Positions 34,442-45,339 of a stretch of 64,000 bases of DNA are shown piece by piece (the first letter of the stretch is position 1; every line of letters begins with the position of its first letter). Both the position numbers and the translations under genes were made by a program. The notes below the pieces were generated by a model, which made no database searches, was not told where the DNA came from, and saw only the letters and a list, made by a program, of their open reading frames with translations. The DNA comes from Coccinella septempunctata (lineage: Eukaryota > Arthropoda > Insecta > Coleoptera > Coccinellidae): the NCBI RefSeq assembly GCF_907165205.1, contig NC_058191.1, positions 22,338,064 through 22,402,063 on the forward strand, read 5' to 3'.

Positions 34442-35573
34442 GGACAAGTCAGATGAAAAATGGAAAAAAAAAATTTTCTGGAACTTATTCTACGATGACA
34501 TTAATCGAAAATCCTGAAGAAAAATTCTCAAATGCCACCACTTCTTTGGGTCTGTCAATAGAAGGAAATTCTTTGTCATCCTCTTCATTCCCAAATCTTC
34601 TGATTGTGGAAACATTCAGCTAAAATATAAGTCGTTTAGATTCAGATGAAACATTATATAAATTCAATTACATTGAATAAGTATTGCTACCGTCTGATTT
34701 ATTTTAGAAAAGAATATCAGGGTTACCTAGTGTTTGAATAAGTGGTCCTGAATTCTAAATAGCACTTCTAAAACCCTGCCTTCCCTCTTTTTTGATCACT
34801 TTCGGCATTTTTGTAATATCAATTGATATAAGTTCTATTCTATATTATATTTTATTGGGCTCAGCTTATTTGGCTATGTACCCAGACTCGATGTTTTATA
34901 AGAATACGACTCCTTTATAAATTCCCCAACACAGGACAACACAACACCCAGACCCGCAACCTTAATTCATATTAGTTGTGGCAACGGCATGACATTTCAT
35001 GAGTGCCAATCTTACTCCCTTCTATACTGCATTCTCATTTATTTTAGCAGTCGGTTGGCCATGAAATAATTTTCCCAAGTTTTTGTAACTAGAACGCAGT
35101 AAGGTTGGCACTCATGAAATGTCGTTAATGTGATAACGCCGTTGCCACAACTTATATCAATTTTTATTACGAAAATGCCGAAAATGATTGAAAAAAAGAG
35201 ACAGGGTTTCAGAAAGTGCTATTTAGAATTCATGTCCGCTCGTTTGAATAGTTTTACCCTGATATTCTAAAATCCATAATACGTCAGACGGTAGCGAACA
35301 CATTCAATGTAAGAGAATAGAGAATTTATATAATGTTTCATCTTAATCTGAACGACTTATATTTCAGCTGAATATTTTCACAATCAGTAAGATTGTGAAT
35401 GAAGAGGATGACAAAGAATTTCCTTCTATTGGGAGACCCAAAAAAGTGGTAGCATTTGAGAATTTAATGTTTGAGTGAATTAATGCGAAAAGTTTACTAC
35501 AGGATTTTCGATGAATGTCATCGTAGAATAAGTTCCCGAAAATAGATTTTTCTATTTTTCATTTGACTTGTCC
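34442..35573. mobile_element. 1132-bp snapback element (GGACAAGTCAGATGAAAAAT ends)
   Basis: The left end GGACAAGTCAGATGAAAAAT faces the right end ATTTTTCATTTGACTTGTCC. TA lies outside both (34440-34441 shared with the mariner, and 35574-35575). The arms stay complementary for about 500 bp: GATTCAGATGAAACATTATA faces TATAATGTTTCATCTTAATC, and GAAGAGGATGACAAAGAATT has its inverse near 34570. The loop at about 35010-35090 contains TTTAGCAGTCGGTTGGCCAT and CAAGTTTTTGTA, strings also found in the outer palindrome at about 36240-36320. It is non-coding. Confidence 0.85.
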
Positions 35574-36330
35574 TATACATTGTAAATGTCTTAAGGTACC
35601 AATAAATACCTAATTATCTCAATGCATCAAGACGGACAGCCACAAATTCGCGCCAACTGGCGCAGTACAACTGTCCTGCTAATTGTTTATTCATGTGAAA
35701 TTTTTGTTCATCTTGATTGAATCTTCCTTTAATTCCTTTTACTTATATTGATGCAAGATGATTTTTGTTGAAGAATTTAACATTCTTGTAATTATCTGTT
35801 AATTCATTCGAGACATTACCATTTTCAACCACTGCAACATATGCATTTTCTCTTCGGTTTTCGGTTTAATATTTTTGAAATCTACAACTGATGTAACGTA
35901 TTCAATCTTTAGCCAAAGAAGATAACGAACATATCAACTCTCCACAAGCTAGTGCATATTATGACATTATACCTATCCCTTGTATTTTCCATGCAAATAA
36001 CTGGATTTGGTATACCTTCAATCAGTTTGTATAAACTTCAATTATTTTCGTCACATATTTTCCAAAGAGATTCGACATTGTGATAAAAAACGTAATAACA
36101 GAAACTTTTACGTAGAACAATAGCGTTGATTTAAAACCCAAAAATGTTTTGACAAGCGTCATAACCCCACATTTTCGTACTATACAGAGTGTAATGTGTC
36201 AAATTTCCATGGCCAACCGACTGCTAAAATAAAAATGAATGGAGTATAGATACAAAAACTTGAGAAAATTATTTCATAGCCAACCGCGTGCTAAAATAAA
36301 AGTCAATGGAGTATACAATGCCAACATTCC

Positions 36331-37150
36331 ATTTTCCTTGTGCTTTCCATCGAGCCTACACATGTTATGATTTGGATAGGGTTACTATGAAGAGGGTTAT
36401 TGAAAATCGATTGATGGGTTCACCGTTTTCATTTTGAGTTATTGCTTGAAAAAATCTTAGTTTTATTCCAGGCTTACACCTAACCCTGTATATCTCTCGT
36501 ATAAAATCTCACGACTGGTATCTATTTCATAGAATGACGAATTAACAAACGCTTCTTCCGGCTTCCGGGTGATCCTTTCCGGTAAGTTTTGCCGATATGA
36601 AACCGCAATAACCTTCCGTTCGAGCGTTGGAAATTATTGATAGGGTTATTTCGAAAGATGTATGTGTCGGACGAACTGAAGGCGATGGAAAATCGCTTTA
36701 TCGATTTGATAGCGTGCATTTTTTGCGGAAGGTTCCACCAACAAGATAAGGAATTGCATAGTTCTTATTTTTATTTTTAGAACGTTTATGTGTTAACGAG
36801 GTCATATTATGTAGCAATGTACTCTGAAAATTTCTCCATGAATAATTGTAATGTTTTATGCTTTCTGATGAATTCAATGTCCAAAGTCCAAAAATTTCAT
36901 GAGAGTTATCTAAAATATTGATAAACAAAGAACTTCATATGAATTTAGATCTTCATTATGCGAACAATATGATAAAAACATCACAAAATTTTAAACCTGC
37001 CTTCACAAAAATTCGTCGTCAAGAAAGCTGTGGAATTTTCAGGATTGATGTTGAATCACTTCGTGTGCCCAAAATTCATTAAATTAACCTATATACAGGG
37101 TATCCCAAAACAAGTGAATCAAACTGTTATTCTTTATTTACACGTCTGAT
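36331..37150. other. no gene recognised
   Basis: AT-rich. Lone element-end strings are present: TAACCCTGTATATCTC near 36481 and ATACAGGGTATCCC near 37093. ORFs of 65 and 76 codons on the minus strand (36522-36928) have no motif. Confidence 0.4.
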
Positions 37151-38096
37151 ATGCCTACCTTCTTGAGAGTTTTGTGCTCGATGTTTGCGGATGACACTAA
37201 TGTTTTTGCTCCTGCCACAGACCATAAAATATTGCAAGAAGATCTTAATGCTTTACTCAGATGGTGTAATGATTGGCTGCTACCTTTGAACCTCGACAAA
37301 TGTGTCGTTCTCCACATTGGTAGGAAGAATCCTCGTACTCGCTATGTGTTGGCTGGACGCCAGCTGAGGCAAAATTCCTCGCACAACGATCTTGGCGTAA
37401 TTGTTTCCAGCGATTTGAGTTGGTCTGAACACATTCAAAATATTTGTGCTAGGGCTCGAAAGACAATATACCTCATCTCGAGATCATTTCGCTATTGCGA
37501 CCCCAGAGTGTGCAGCAATATATATAAGATCTATGTCCGTCCTATTCTTGAGTTTGCCGGTCGTGTCTGGTGTCCCAATCTCAAAGGTGATGTTGAGTTG
37601 TTGGAGTCGGTTCAGCGCTGGGCCACCCGTATACCATATAGACTTATAAGACCCACCTATGATGACCGCTTAAAGATCATGAATTTACCAAGATTTACCG
37701 ACCGCAGGAATAGAGGTGATCTTATTTTCACTTACAGGGCTTTGCACGAGGGTCTTGGTCTTGATTTGTCCGAGCTTTACATAACTTCAAACTCCACAAG
37801 GAAAATTTCCGGACGACTCCAAGACAGAATTTTCTTACGAACCGAGTTTTTCAAGGTTGGAATGAATTACCAAATGAAGTAGTGAACTCTCCTAGTGTCA
37901 ATGTGTTTAAGAATCGGTTAGATCTTCTTGGACTGTATGATAACTGATTTAGTTTAGTGACATATACTTTATTGATTGTTTTTCTGTTTCGTTTGATTAT
38001 TGAGAATTTTGTGTTCATTTTTTTATTGTTATATGCTGAGTCATTTATAGGTTTTTACCTAGACTCTTTACTGTTAATAAATAAATAAATAAATGA
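37151..38096 (+). pseudogene. CR1-like RT C-terminal half, AAAT tail
   Basis: A 243-codon open frame begins inside the RT domain with MFADDTNVFAP (catalytic FADD block). It continues with LNLDKCVVLHIG, NDLGVIVSSDLSWSEHIQNI and the C-terminal block YVRPILEFAGRVWCPNL, VQRWATRIPY and RGDLIFTYRALHE. A one-base shift near 37850 separates this from the final VWNELPNEVVNS and FKNRLDLL block ending at about 37945. The 3' end runs into (AAAT)n at about 38080-38096. The endonuclease and N-terminal RT are absent. The long open frame suggests it is younger than the 7.3 kb and 15.6 kb relics. Confidence 0.85.
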
Positions 38097-38100
38097 ATAA

Positions 38101-38580
38101 ACGTCACACCACGATAGAGTAGACCAAATACTATTGAATGACACCAATTCAGCGAAAATGTACCGTTTCCAAAATAATCAGAATTTTATGAAAATACCTA
38201 AAGTTGCCGATTTTCGAACTATTTTTTCACAGGCCAGTTTGTGACAAAGGATAGCGATTTTAAATCATATTAATCCTAGATTATTGTTTTATCACACCTA
38301 ATTAAAATTATTCCAAGTAGTTAATCGAAAACCCAAGTAAATGTAAATTAAAACAATTGTTTTGTCTACATAATTTTTATTGAACAGAATAAACCCCCTC
38401 TATAGGGGTGATAATATGGGCGAAAAACGCTGTCCCTAATCACAAATTTGCCCTATGATTAGAAAAATAGACCGAAAATCGGCAATTTCACGTAAGGTAT
38501 TTTTGGAAACGGTACATTTTCGCTCAACTAATGTTGGTGTCATTCGATAGTATTTGATCTACCCTACCGTGGTGTGACGT
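38101..38580. mobile_element. 480-bp inverted-repeat element (ACGTCACACCACG ends)
   Basis: The left end ACGTCACACCACGATAGAGT faces the right end CTACCGTGGTGTGACGT. AATACTATTGAATGACACCA faces TGGTGTCATTCGATAGTATT, and AAAATGTACCGTTTCC faces GGAAACGGTACATTTT. Arms are about 75 bp. The centre is non-coding. The CR1-like relic ends exactly at its left border, so the target duplication could not be read. Confidence 0.75.
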
Positions 38581-39911
38581 TTTGATTCGCTAGTTTTGGG
38601 TATCATTATTCTGAGTGAAAAGGCACTTTAAAAAAAAGTCAATAGCACGATTTGTCCAAACATCTCTCAATAATCTTTAGATAATCAAGAGCAACATTAG
38701 GATACTCGATTCTAAGTCGCTGAAACATTCAACAATAGAATAATTCCACTAGCCTTTTATTTTTTACCCATTTCTGAGGAAGGATCCAATAATAAATGCT
38801 TTTTGTGTGTCCGTAAAGTTACACTGAGAGAACGAAATTGTGAAATTACAGTGAAAATCTTGGGTTATTTGTGACCAACGATAATCACTGGAATTTCACA
38901 AGGAATATTCTGAAACGAAAACCTTGTAAAATCACAGAAAATATAAATCACAAGTTGGTTGTGATTTCACATGAAATTTTTTCTAATGATTTTTCTAGAA
39001 ACTAAACCTGTGAATACTCATTGTGAAATAACAATAGAATTTTATGGTATCAACTGTAAAATTACATTTATTCTGTGAATTCGCAAAGGATTATTACAGA
39101 AATAAATTGTAAAATTAAAAAATTTCGTAAAATTACAGGATTCATTGTGGAATCACCTCTCGTTCTCGCGAAAATACGTCGTGAAATTTAGCATCAATTA
39201 GACCGTAAAGTACTATAATGTTGTGAATAAACGGAGCAGATTCACAGAATTTAATTGTGAATTTCAAGTATTTGTTAAAATTCCGGAATTCATTGTAGAA
39301 ATACCCCACACCCTTTTAAAATTACTTCGTGAAATAACCTTGAAAAGTACTGGATAATTGTCTTTATTTTGTTATTGATCAAAGTAGTTGTACAGAACTA
39401 AATTGGGAATTTCAAAAATTCAACTAAATTTGGTACAATCACTCCTAAAATATACACTTCAATATGGAAAAAAAACATTAAATTAATTAAAAATAACTAC
39501 TTCAACATAAAATATAGTCATCAATATGGAAAACAAAAAATTTGACACATTATATCAGTTAAAAAACAATCACAACATGAAATTAATATAATCTTCAATA
39601 TAAAAAACAATATGAAACATTACATTAAACAAAAACAACAACCACAAATATCATCGAAAATAATAAACATTTTATTCAAAATATAAAAAAATCAGCATAA
39701 TTGTGAAGCATTCAACTATGAAATATCAGCTTCTGAAAATATTGATATAAGTATGCGCTTATTTACCGGTTCATATCATAAGAGTATAAAATTAAAATTC
39801 AAAAACAAAGTATACCTAGTCTTTTCCCAACAAAAAAGTTACAATCTTCTGGAATAGATAATTTTATGAATTTGTTTTCTATAAAACTTGCTTTCGTCGT
39901 GCTTGACTTAC

Positions 39912-40044
39912 TTCCATAATCCGGATGAATGTTGAAATGCATCCTTCGGAACATCTCCATAGATTAAATTGAGGGCCTCCCTGAATACATAGGTTGTAAA
40001 CACATATCGTTTTTCCATAAAGAATTCGTATCGGTGGTTTATTC
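39912..40044 (-). other. candidate spliced exon inside the CACTGAGA element
   Basis: On the minus strand a pyrimidine tract and CAG (acceptor) precede, and GTAAGT (donor) follows, a 133-bp open block. It encodes INHRYEFFMEKRYVFTTYVF, then REALNLIYGDVPKDAF. The composition is protein-like and the splice signals are at both edges. I do not recognise the family. It may be an exon of the element's own transposase or a captured host exon. Confidence 0.45.
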
Positions 40045-40928
40045 CTGAAAAAAAAAGGAAATAGGTAGGAATCCAAGAAGCAATATTTCGATACAGAATA
40101 ATTGAATAATAAGTTGTATGCATGCGGTGTTCAATTTTTTTCATTAGTATCTGTCAAAGGAAATCCACAAATCGAAAAAATAAACATCGCTTTCAAAAAA
40201 TGTGAACTGTCTACTTACCAGTATATATTTCTTTTGTCACACACTTGAAACCTTCAAGGAACTTGGAAGGCAGAAATACTTGGAACTTGAAAGAACTAAA
40301 TCATATTAAACAAAAAACTGAACCATGTATAACTCTTCGCACTGAGTTCTTGAAGACACAATGGATTATTCCAGAATGAATTGGGTTATGGTCTACGATA
40401 GGATATGGGATTGGGCAACGAGCAGGTGCCAGTTGCAAGAAAGGTTTTGATTGGCCACGGAATGAATCTAGAAGCAGATAAAAGTTGTGATTTTACAATT
40501 GCATTATGAAATTCCATTGAAGCTGTGAATTCGGATCCAGTCGAGCGACGTCACGTACCGCATACGTGGAAAATGACTTGATATTTGCAATCATATTGTA
40601 ATATTACGTTCAAGCTATGAATGTGTTTAACACATTTTTAAAATAGATATTTTACAGAAATACCCAGACTTACGAGTTTTTTCAGCAGTAGGTACCTACT
40701 CAAAATATTTTCTGACCAAGTGACAGAATTTGTTTTTCGATTATGGTTGAGGAGGAATGCAGGAACCTATAATCTCCTACATATATGAATTATACAAAGA
40801 ATAGAATAAAATATATTTTATTTATATCTTCAGAAATGTATTCATATGAAGAACAAGTCGAGAAAAAAATTTCTACAAAAAATGTCATTGTGGACTGTCT
40901 CAATGCGATGAATAAATTGGACAAAAAG

Positions 40929-41013
40929 TCATCTGTATGGACTATATGTTGTACTGATGGATCAAAATTAGAAGGAGGTACAGGCATTGGGGTGTGTGGA
41001 CACAGATCAATAT
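40929..41013 (+). pseudogene. RNase H N-terminal scrap
   Basis: The segment WTICCTDGSKLEGGTGIGVC matches the beginning of RNase H domains of non-LTR retrotransposons (TDGSK.xxGxGxGV). Only this first strand pair is present; it ends at a stop right after. It lies inside the CACTGAGA element and is unrelated in position to the RNase H-bearing element at 42.3-43.8 kb. Confidence 0.6.
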
Positions 41014-42340
41014 AAGGCAGCAGTCCAAAATGAGGAGGGAAGGAAGCAATAAAAAAATCCTGTACACACACTAGTAGACATGCACAGAATAGTTATAACA
41101 ACAAAAAAATTCGTCTTTCCTTCACCGATCTACACCCGAAAGCTCCTGGAGCTGCCACTCCACGAGTTTCTGAAAAGTCAGCTTCAGATGAGACTCTGCG
41201 TGGATCGGAAAAAGAACAGCACAATTTGGCCTTCGTAAGATTATCAGTTGTTTATTAAATTTCAAGCCACATCTTTGGAACGCTCTAATGGAAACCGATT
41301 GATCTATTTTTTTGTTCTGTTTTCATATTCGAGAGAAATATTTTGACCATAATAAATTTCGCGTAAGAGTTTTCTCTTGCTGTAGACATGTAAATAAAAA
41401 GTGTTCGATCCTTGAAGGAAATTGTGCCGCGATATCATGTTGTACAATTATATTTTTTCGTGGTAATTTCACAGCCGCCTTAATAACACATTGTATAAGC
41501 ACATTTGTGAAGTAATTTTAAAATTAAAAGGGTTTTGCATTGTAATTCTACAACACAACATTTTTTTCTTCGCAAATTCACAAGAAAAATTCTTAAATCA
41601 CAATAACTTTGTGAAATAACGTTGTGAAATCACATTTTCATGTGATAATTCACAAAATTATTGTGATTCAAAAAAAATTTAGATCACAATAATGTTGTGA
41701 AAAAACCGTTTCATGTTGAAATTCGCAAATTTATTGTAATATTGCATTGCAGTTGTAATTTTTCAGGTGAATATTACAACCCTTGTGATATCACAGAGAA
41801 TTAACACATATTTTCTGTAAATTTCATATTCACTGTAAATATACATGATAGTTCTACATTTTTCATGAAATTTCGCAACACCCTTGTAGAAACATCCAGA
41901 TATTAGCTGTGAAAAAAATAATCCAACTGTGTAACTGTAACCTGTCCAGCTAATATGTGGGTAATTTCACATTGTAACCTCAAGATTTTTCTCAGTGTAG
42001 CACCCACTTTTTCGAAAATAAAAAAATTTTTGTTTGCATTCGTTAGTAACTAGTTAGTAACTATTTGTAACACCAAAATTTTCGTTTGTACCTCAAAGGT
42101 AATAGTAGAAAAACATCTCATTCCGCTGGGTGCTAACTTCCCGGGCACCCACTGTTCGACTTTTGGCGAAAAATAATGTGCAGTTGGAAAGTTCATCGTT
42201 TGTAACTATTTGAAACACAACAATTTTCGTTTGTAACCTTACCTATGATGGAAATATGACACCCCCAAAATGCGAAGTTAGCACCCACTTTTTCGAAAAT
42301 GAAGATAATTTTTTTTGCATTCGTTCGTAACTCGTTAGTA

Positions 42341-43792
42341 CTGCGTATGATTGAACGATGGTGCTTAGAGGACGAACTCTCGGTCAACCCTGGTAAAACA
42401 GAGATGGTTCTTTTTACTAGGAGGAGGGTGCCCCACAACATCAAGCTTCCTAGCTTGTTTGGGATTGGGCTCACCCTATCCGAGCAAGTTCGATATCTCG
42501 GTGTGACACTGGACCACAAGTTATTGTGGAACAAACACATCGAGACTCAATCGAGCAAGGCTTAATGTAATTTTCTGGTCTACTCGGAGAGTGCTTGGAA
42601 AAGGATGGGGCTTCAAACCACACATTATGCACTGGCTGTATACTGTAGTGGTGAGGCCTATCCTTACCTACGCATCACTGGTGTGGTGGACTTCCATGGG
42701 GAAAAATTCCATCCGCACCATTATGACTAGATGTCAGAGGAACGCATGTTTAGCCATCACAGGCGCTCTGAGATCCACCCCTACGGCAGTTATGTAGTGT
42801 CTGCTGGGACTACCACCTTTGGACCTTGCAGTTACACAGGTGGCTATGAAGACAGCTCTTAGAGTTTGGGAACAGGGACAATGGCGCGATAGAGGACTAT
42901 TCAGGGGGCATGCGAGGGCTCTCAAGATGGTGAGGGATGCCAACGCATCCCTTCTCCATAGAGGGGACCGCGCGGGCACCAGCTTCTATTTTGCCGAACC
43001 CTATAGGGGGTCTCTGTCTCTGACAGAGACCTCCGAGAGAGAGTACTCCGGAAAACACATCTATATTTGCTGTGACAGTCAGGGAACCCTGAAATCCCTT
43101 TCTGAGGGAAAGGGTTAACTCACACCTAGTAAAGGAATGCAGAGAGGCCCTGCGGGGGCTAGGTTCCGATAACATTGTGAAAGTTATCTGGTGCCCGGCT
43201 CACGCAGGACTTCCGGGGAACGAGAAGGCAGACAAACTTGCAAAGCAGGGAGCCCGCTCAGCTTTTGTAGGTCCAGGAACGGCGCTGCCTATCTGTCGTA
43301 CATCTGTCAAGAACTTCTTTAATAGTTGGCTGGACAGGAAATTTTCCTCTGGATGGAGCATAAGAAGTGGTCTCAGACAGTCGAGGCTTCTCATTGAGAG
43401 ACCATCCTCTGTGCCTGAGGTCAAAAAACTCTTAGCTCTTGAGTGGAAACAACTGAGTCTAGTGACTGGAGCAATGACTGGCCATTTGTTTAACAAACAC
43501 TTAAATAGAATGGGACTGACTAGCCGTTCCCTGTGCCGCTGGTGCAGGAGCACGGAGGAAACGGTTGAACACATTATGTTCTTCTGTATCAACCTTGAGG
43601 ACTTAAGGATGACACATCTAGGAAACAGAACACCCACAGCTCCTATGGTGAGAGGGACACCTCTCTGTCGACTTGTGGCATTTTTGTCAGCATGTCACAG
43701 AGTGTAAGTCTCTCCAACTACAAGCGGACGAACAATGGGTCACGAGGCCTCAGTTCAGCCCGGTGGGGCACCGCACGTAGAAGAAGAAGAAG
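42341..43792 (+). pseudogene. RNase H-bearing non-LTR element (I/LOA/R1-like), 5'-truncated
   Basis: It is flanked by a perfect 12-bp target duplication AACTCGTTAGTA (42329-42340 and 43793-43804) and ends in (GAA)n. Coding order: RT thumb region (LSVNPGKTEMVLFTRRR, VRYLGVTLDHKLLWNKHI), then VVVRPILTYASLVWW, then RNase H parts (ICCDSQGTLKSL, VIWCPAHAGLPGNEKADKLA), then a Cys/His block LCRWCRSTEETVEHI. The RT catalytic core is missing, and frameshifts near 42560 and 43118 and a stop at 42796 break the frame. The first RNase H strands (TDGS) appear deleted. The perfect duplication shows the insertion is fairly young although the copy was dead on arrival. Confidence 0.88.
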
Positions 43793-45339
43793 AACTCGTT
43801 AGTAACTATTTGTAAGACAAAAATTTTCGTTTGTACCTCAAAGATAGTTCTAGAAAAACACCGCAGTCCGCTGGGTGCTTATTTCACGGGCACCCAAAAA
43901 TGAATAAAATTCAGTTGTAAAGTCCATCGTTATAGTAACTATTTGTACCACAAAAATTGTTGCTCGTAACCTTACATATAATGGAATAATGCCATCCCGA
44001 AAATGCGGATATAACACCCTCATTTTCAAAAATTCCATATTTCTTTTTTGTTTACAAAAGAACTTCGTAAGTAACTATCACTAACCCAATCACTAATGGA
44101 AAAATTGTACCCTGAAATAGTGAAAACTGTGATTTAGAACCAATATGTTGGAAAATTCTAGATTTCGCTTTTGCTTTCGATAGTACCCCGTTACTTAATC
44201 TTCGACACACAAAATTTTTCGTCAGTAACCTATTCTGCAATTGACAAAATAGCACCACATAAAGTGCAAAATTAGCATATATGTATAAACATTTTGGAAA
44301 ATTCTGTTTATTGCTTCCGTAAAATAAGAACTCCATCTGTAACTACATATTTGTGACACGAATTTCTGTTTCGCTTCAAGTTTTTTTTCATGGAAATTTT
44401 CTCCTGGGACCCGATGTTTGTGCTCGGAGTATGTTCGTATTTGTATCGATACGTATTCCACATCCAATTTATATTGACTAAAGTACTTCGTTCGATATGG
44501 AAAATCCAGTATTTCCGAGATTTATTATATTTTATATTCGATTAATCTTTGATTTTAAGCCTACACCCAGCGAAATGCTAACTGTTAACAAATAGTTACT
44601 GACGAAGTGCTATTGGAAGCAAAAATAAATGAAGATTTTTCAAAAATGTGATTGCTGACTTTGCATTTTGAGGGTGTCATTTTCCCATTATAGATTAGGT
44701 TACAAGAAAAAAATTTTGTGTTACAAATTTTTACTAACCTTGTACTTTCCAAGTGTAGGTACCCTTTTTTCGCAAAAAATCGTTCAGTGGGTGCCTCTGA
44801 AGTTAGCACCCAGCGGAATGCGGTGTTTTTCTAGCACTTTCTTTGAGGTACAAACGAAAATTTTTGTGTTACAAACAGTTACTAACGAGTTACGAACGAA
44901 TGCAAAAAAAATTATCTTCTTTTTCGAAAATGTGGGTGCTAACTTCGCATTTTGAGGGTGTCATTTTCCCATTATAGGTAAGGTTACAAACAAAAATTTC
45001 TGTGTTCCAAATAGTTACTAACGTTGAACTTTCTAACTGTACTTTATTTTTCGCGAAAAATCGAACAGTGGGTGCCCGTGAAGTTAGCACCCAGCGGAAT
45101 GCGGTGTTTTTCTGCTAATACTTTTGAGGAACAAACGAAAATTTTGGTGTTACAAATAGTTACTAACGAGTTACTAACGAATGCAAACCAAATTTTTTTT
45201 ATTTTCGAAAAAGTGGATACTAACTTCACGGACACGCTTATGTATGTAAGTAAAAAATTACTTTATAATTTGTTGATCATGTTAATACAACAATCCAGAA
45301 CGCTATCTTGGGATATCGATGGAAATTCAATCTGGGAGG

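Larger units (their letters stand above)
31600..36330. mobile_element. large palindromic element, interrupted by three other elements
   Basis: The left arm (about 31600-32248 plus 33132-33162) faces the right arm (about 35576-36330). GGAAATTTGACACATT faces AATGTGTCAAATTTCC, CTACGTAAAAGTCTCA faces the degenerate CTTTTACGTAGA, and the innermost TATTTATTGATCCCTTAG faces CTTAAGGTACCAATAAATA. The arms are diverged, implying age. One arm holds the 32249-33131 element; the centre holds a mariner and a second snapback element. The outer ends are unclear: TATACTCCATT...TTTAGCAGTCGGTTGGCC words recur near 36190-36320. It is non-coding. Confidence 0.7.
38822..41997. mobile_element. 3.2-kb CACTGAGA-ended element with reiterated GTGAAATTACA words
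   Basis: The ends CACTGAGAG and CTCAGTG are inverted repeats, with TA outside both (38820-38821, 41998-41999). It splits the foldback end GTAAAGT|TA|GCACCC. About 600 bp at each end is filled with variants of TGTGAAATTACA, TGTGAATTCACA and TTGTGATTTCACA in both orientations. The AT-rich middle has a candidate spliced exon on the minus strand (39912-40044) and an RNase H scrap (about 40930-41013). I cannot assign it to a named superfamily; CACTG ends with TA duplication and dense end words are suggestive of an uncatalogued one. Confidence 0.65.
38807..45235. mobile_element. foldback-type element with arms of about 281-bp tandem units
   Basis: The left end (GTGTCCGTAAAGTTAGCACC once the insertion is removed) and the complement of the right end (GTGTCCGTGAAGTTAGTATC) match, and both continue into CCACTTTTTCGAAAAT. 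The left arm repeats a unit in forward orientation (GCACCCACTTTTTCG at 42000 and 42282). The right arm has the same unit inverted (CAGCGGAATGCGGTGTTTTT at about 44811 and 45092), a 281-282 bp period. Long inverted arms made of tandem units are the signature of foldback elements. Two later insertions split it. Flanks GCTTTTTGT and GCTTATGT may be an imperfect target duplication. No transposase is recognised. Confidence 0.7.

Noticed and set aside
43200..43637. 145-codon minus-strand ORF
   Set aside because: Antisense of the RNase H and Cys/His region of the non-LTR element.
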